Assembly: GCA_902614125.1 (NCBI GenBank) | Contig: CACMJW010000007.1 | Coordinates: 1 to 55,504, forward strand | From: an uncultured Pelagibacteraceae bacterium | GTDB taxonomy: Bacteria > Pseudomonadota > Alphaproteobacteria > Pelagibacterales > Pelagibacteraceae | Direction: 5' to 3' | Length of the DNA: 55,504 nucleotides | Shown here: piece after piece, positions 52,702-55,504 of the stretch | Layout of the letters: each line of letters begins with the position of its first letter | Numbering within the stretch: the stretch's first letter is position 1 | Position numbers and translations under genes: made by a program | The notes under the pieces: model-generated | The model's database searches: none | What the model was told of the DNA's origin: nothing | The model's input: only the letters and a program-made list of their open reading frames with translations

Positions 52702-53943
52702 TTATTGACCCATTAATGCACCAACGTTAAAGATTGGTGAGTACATGGCGATCATTAGTCCACCAATCATTGTTCCCATAAAAACAATCATAATTGGTTC
52801 TATTAAACTAGACATGTTATCTACAGCTGTATCAAATTCTTCCTCATAATACATTGAAACAGAAGTAAACATTTCATCAAGATTACCAGTTTGTTCTCCA
52901 ACTGAAACTAATTGACTAAATGTTGGAGGAAAAGTTGGTTCTTTCAAAAATAATTTTGTAAGCGTATCCCCAGAGAAAACTCCTTTTTTTACATTTTCAA
53001 GTGCTTGTGTGACCACATCATTATTGCTTACTTGTTTTGCTATCTCAATACTTTCTAATAAATTTACTCCAGCTGCACTAAGGTTACCCATAATTAAAGA
53101 AACTCTTGCAATTAGAGATTTTAAAATCATATCACCAAAGACAGGCATTTTTAACATTCTCCCATGCCATTTATATCTTATTGCTGGAACTTTTGTTGTA
53201 AGATATCTAAAAACTATAAATCCAATTACAGTTGTTAAAAGTAAAACCATTCCCCCCGTTCCACGCATAAAATTACTTGCATTCATTATTACTTGTGTAG
53301 GAGTAGGCAATCCAACACCCATGCCTTCATACATTTCAGCAAATATAGGTACAACTTTTACTAACATGAAAACCATGACTGTAATTGCTACTGTAAACAT
53401 TACAGCGGGATACATCAAAGCACCTTTAATTTTCTTTTTTACTTTTTCTCTCTTCTCTAAAGAGTCTACAAGTTTGAGCAAAAAAACATCTAACTTACCA
53501 CTAGCTTCACCAGCTTTGATTAAGTTAATATATACATTATCAAATACTTTTGGGTATTTTTCAAAACACTTAGATAAAGTTAATCCTCCTTCAAGATTTT
53601 TTCTAACATCTTCAACTATTATTTTAACCTCTGGATGTTCTAATTGATCTCTCAACATCGAGAGAGTTTGAAGAATTGGAAGTCCTGCTTTTACCATTGT
53701 TGCAAATTGCTTTGAAAATATAACTATATCTTCTGGTTTTATTTTCTTTTTAAATAGGCTAAAGCTACTCCCGCCACTTTTCTTTTTCTCTGCTGCTTTT
53801 TTCTTAGTTCTGATGAGTTTTGTTATGATAATTTTTTGATCTTTTAATTTAAACGATGCTTCCTCTTGACTTAGGGCATCAATAGTACCTTCAACATATT
53901 TTCCTGCTGAAATACCTTTATAACTGTAAGTTTCTGATGACAT
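52702..53943 (-). CDS. pilC: Type IV pilus/type II secretion inner-membrane protein PilC/GspF
   Basis: This 413-residue protein has two GspF domains; each holds cytosolic helices and a GEASGKLD or GEQTGNLDEMF motif. Three membrane helices are visible, and a basic KKKAAEKKKSGGSSF segment lies near the N-terminus. PilC is the platform that couples the PilB ATPase to pilus assembly. It follows PilB by 5 bases. Confidence 0.88.
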   Translation of the reverse strand: MSSETYSYKGISAGKYVEGTIDALSQEEASFKLKDQKIIITKLIRTKKKAAEKKKSGGSSFSLFKKKIKPEDIVIFSKQFATMVKAGLPILQTLSMLRDQLEHPEVKIIVEDVRKNLEGGLTLSKCFEKYPKVFDNVYINLIKAGEASGKLDVFLLKLVDSLEKREKVKKKIKGALMYPAVMFTVAITVMVFMLVKVVPIFAEMYEGMGVGLPTPTQVIMNASNFMRGTGGMVLLLTTVIGFIVFRYLTTKVPAIRYKWHGRMLKMPVFGDMILKSLIARVSLIMGNLSAAGVNLLESIEIAKQVSNNDVVTQALENVKKGVFSGDTLTKLFLKEPTFPPTFSQLVSVGEQTGNLDEMFTSVSMYYEEEFDTAVDNMSSLIEPIMIVFMGTMIGGLMIAMYSPIFNVGALMGQ

Positions 53944-53948
53944 TTAAA

Positions 53949-55504
53949 TTAATCCATGCTGAGAACTCGATCAAATTCTCTGAAATTCAAGTCCCCACTT
54001 ATAATCATTTCTCTACCCATATCTGACATTGTTCTAAATCCTTCATTTTTTGCAATTTCTTTCAATTCTGGAGTAGTTGCTTTTCTTAAGATAGCTTCTT
54101 TTACAGGTTTTGTAACATTTAATACTTCATAAATTCCCATACGACCTTTGTAACCACTGTCTTTACACTTTGGACATCCTTTGCCTCTAAATGCTTTTGC
54201 TCTCGAGGCTTGCTCTGCACTAAATCCAATTTCTTCTAAAACTTTAGGATTAACATCGGGATCTGGTTCTCTACATTCTGTACAATTTTTTCTCGCTAGT
54301 CTCTGTGCAAGAACAAGTGTACATGCAGCTGAAATTAAATAATCTGGAGTGCCCATATTTTGTAATCTAGTAATTGAACTTGGTGCATCATTTGTGTGAA
54401 GTGTACTAAATACTAAGTGACCTGTTAATGCAGCTTTCAAACCAATATCAACAGTTTCTTTATCCCTCATCTCTCCAACTAGAATTATTTCTGGGTCTTG
54501 TCTTAAAAAAGATCTTAAAGCCCTATTAAAGTCATAACCTATATCATCTTTTATTTGAACTTGTCCTACTCCATCTAATTCATATTCAACAGGATCCTCT
54601 GCTGTTAAAATATTTAAGTGAGGTTTAGATACCTCTTTTAAAATACTGTATAAAGTTGTAGTTTTTCCTGAACCAGTTGGGCCTGTAACTAGTATTAATC
54701 CCTGAGTTCCATGAATAGCTTTTCTTAAATTTTTTAAATCAGTTTCCTCAAAGTTTAGTTGCTCTAAACTTATGTCACCAGCGTCTTTGTTAAGAATCCT
54801 CATAACAATTCTTTCATTAGTAGCTGTTGGTAATATTGAAAGTCGAAGGTCCACAACTTTTCCATCAATTTTAAATGGGATAGCACCGTCTTGTGGCAAT
54901 CTTCTTTCTGCAATATCAAGTTTGCCCATAATTTTAAATCTTGTAACAACTGCTCCATAGTTTGAATGAAGAAATTTTGCAAAATGTTCTTGTTCCTGTA
55001 ACATTCCATCTAATCTGTATCTTACTCTTGCACTAAATCTATAAGGTTCTATATGGATATCAGATACTCCTGCTTTAATTGCCTCTGCAACAACTGCTGT
55101 AGAAAATTTAATTACCTCAGACTCGTTTTCTAATGCTTCAATATCTTCTTCTGGTTTCTCATCCAAAACCTCTGCGTTCTCATCAACCTCATAATCAAAG
55201 GTTTGTATTTTTTCTTTATTTGCTTTTTGGATAGCTTCAATAGTTGTTTCACCTTCTTTAAGAAGTTTTTGAATGTAATCAGAAATTTGAGTTACTTTTG
55301 CAGCGTGTAACTCTATATCTTTTTTAGTAATAGTTTTTAAGTTTCTCATTAAACTTAATTTTGAACTATCAGAAATTGCTATATGAAGAGTTTTTCCTTC
55401 AATTTTAAATGGAGCGATAAAATTCATTCTTATGTAATTTGATGGTAGAACAGACCTAACATCATCTGGTATTTGCATATTGCTAAGATCGACAACCTGA
55501 AGAG
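53949..55504 (-). CDS. pilB: Type IV pilus assembly ATPase PilB/GspE (N-terminus cut by window edge)
   Basis: The reading frame remains open past the ATG at 55478 to the right edge. The upstream in-frame residues LQVVDLSN match the start of the MshE/GspE N-terminal domain, so the real start is beyond the window. The ATPase core has Walker A GPTGSGKTTT, an Asp-box (AEDPVEYELDGVGQVQI), Walker B ILVGEMRD and a His-box HTNDAPSS. A zinc-binding region is CTEC then CPKC. It powers pilus extension; PilC follows at once. Confidence 0.9.
   Translation of the reverse strand, partial: LQVVDLSNMQIPDDVRSVLPSNYIRMNFIAPFKIEGKTLHIAISDSSKLSLMRNLKTITKKDIELHAAKVTQISDYIQKLLKEGETTIEAIQKANKEKIQTFDYEVDENAEVLDEKPEEDIEALENESEVIKFSTAVVAEAIKAGVSDIHIEPYRFSARVRYRLDGMLQEQEHFAKFLHSNYGAVVTRFKIMGKLDIAERRLPQDGAIPFKIDGKVVDLRLSILPTATNERIVMRILNKDAGDISLEQLNFEETDLKNLRKAIHGTQGLILVTGPTGSGKTTTLYSILKEVSKPHLNILTAEDPVEYELDGVGQVQIKDDIGYDFNRALRSFLRQDPEIILVGEMRDKETVDIGLKAALTGHLVFSTLHTNDAPSSITRLQNMGTPDYLISAACTLVLAQRLARKNCTECREPDPDVNPKVLEEIGFSAEQASRAKAFRGKGCPKCKDSGYKGRMGIYEVLNVTKPVKEAILRKATTPELKEIAKNEGFRTMSDMGREMIISGDLNFREFDRVLSMD

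Noticed and set aside
53009..53647. A 212-codon open frame on the plus strand
   Set aside because: It lies wholly opposite pilC, whose motifs are clear, and shows no family features or ribosome binding site.

Overview
The window is about 55.5 kb of very AT-rich, tightly packed bacterial DNA. Intergenic gaps are short, and many genes overlap by 1-8 bases (TAATG, ATGA, GTGA, TGATG junctions). Low G+C, dense packing, many 2-oxoglutarate oxygenases and transporters for small organic nitrogen compounds, Liv and ProV type ABC genes, and almost no transcription factors suggest a streamlined marine alphaproteobacterium of the SAR11 (Pelagibacterales) type. That assignment is inference. I saw no rRNA, tRNA, CRISPR array, transposase, integrase or phage gene.

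Region 1 (1-15.4 kb) is a catabolic island for quaternary amines and related small molecules. It holds a gamma-butyrobetaine-hydroxylase-like oxygenase (cut by the left edge) and a glycine-betaine-type ABC ATPase. It also holds all three steps from carnitine to glycine betaine: carnitine 3-dehydrogenase, a BKACE dehydrocarnitine-cleaving enzyme and a betainyl-CoA thioesterase. Next comes a TauD-type oxygenase directly followed by a PhnZ/TmpB-like HD-domain oxygenase and a choline-dehydrogenase-like GMC enzyme. Three further genes are an FrhB-like protein split by a frameshift, an exporter and two other 2OG oxygenases. Region 2 (15.4-18.3 kb) encodes a small secreted protein and a large subtilisin-like lipoprotein autotransporter with a (GGC)7 linker.

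Region 3 (18.6-30.5 kb) is a flavin monooxygenase/TPP enzyme/DUF1185/hydrolase/aldehyde dehydrogenase operon ending in a Liv-type binding protein and a strong terminator. The matching LivGFHM genes run convergently and end in a coupled 23-codon membrane ORF. Region 4 (30.5-39.2 kb) has small housekeeping and transport genes. It also has two tandem, immediately coupled pairs of an inverse-autotransporter-like beta-barrel gene with no passenger and a separate Cys-containing exported protein.

Region 5 (39.2-55.5 kb) is a type IV pilus region: PilY1-like tip protein, two pilins, PilC, and PilB cut by the right edge. Interleaved are two ammonium channels fused to SpoIIE/PP2C phosphatases, a periplasmic HMA-domain protein, and a divergent STAS antagonist/HATPase anti-sigma-like kinase pair. 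Together these look like an ammonium-responsive partner-switching circuit beside the pilus genes. This circuit and the split inverse autotransporters are the two most promising candidates for undescribed systems.
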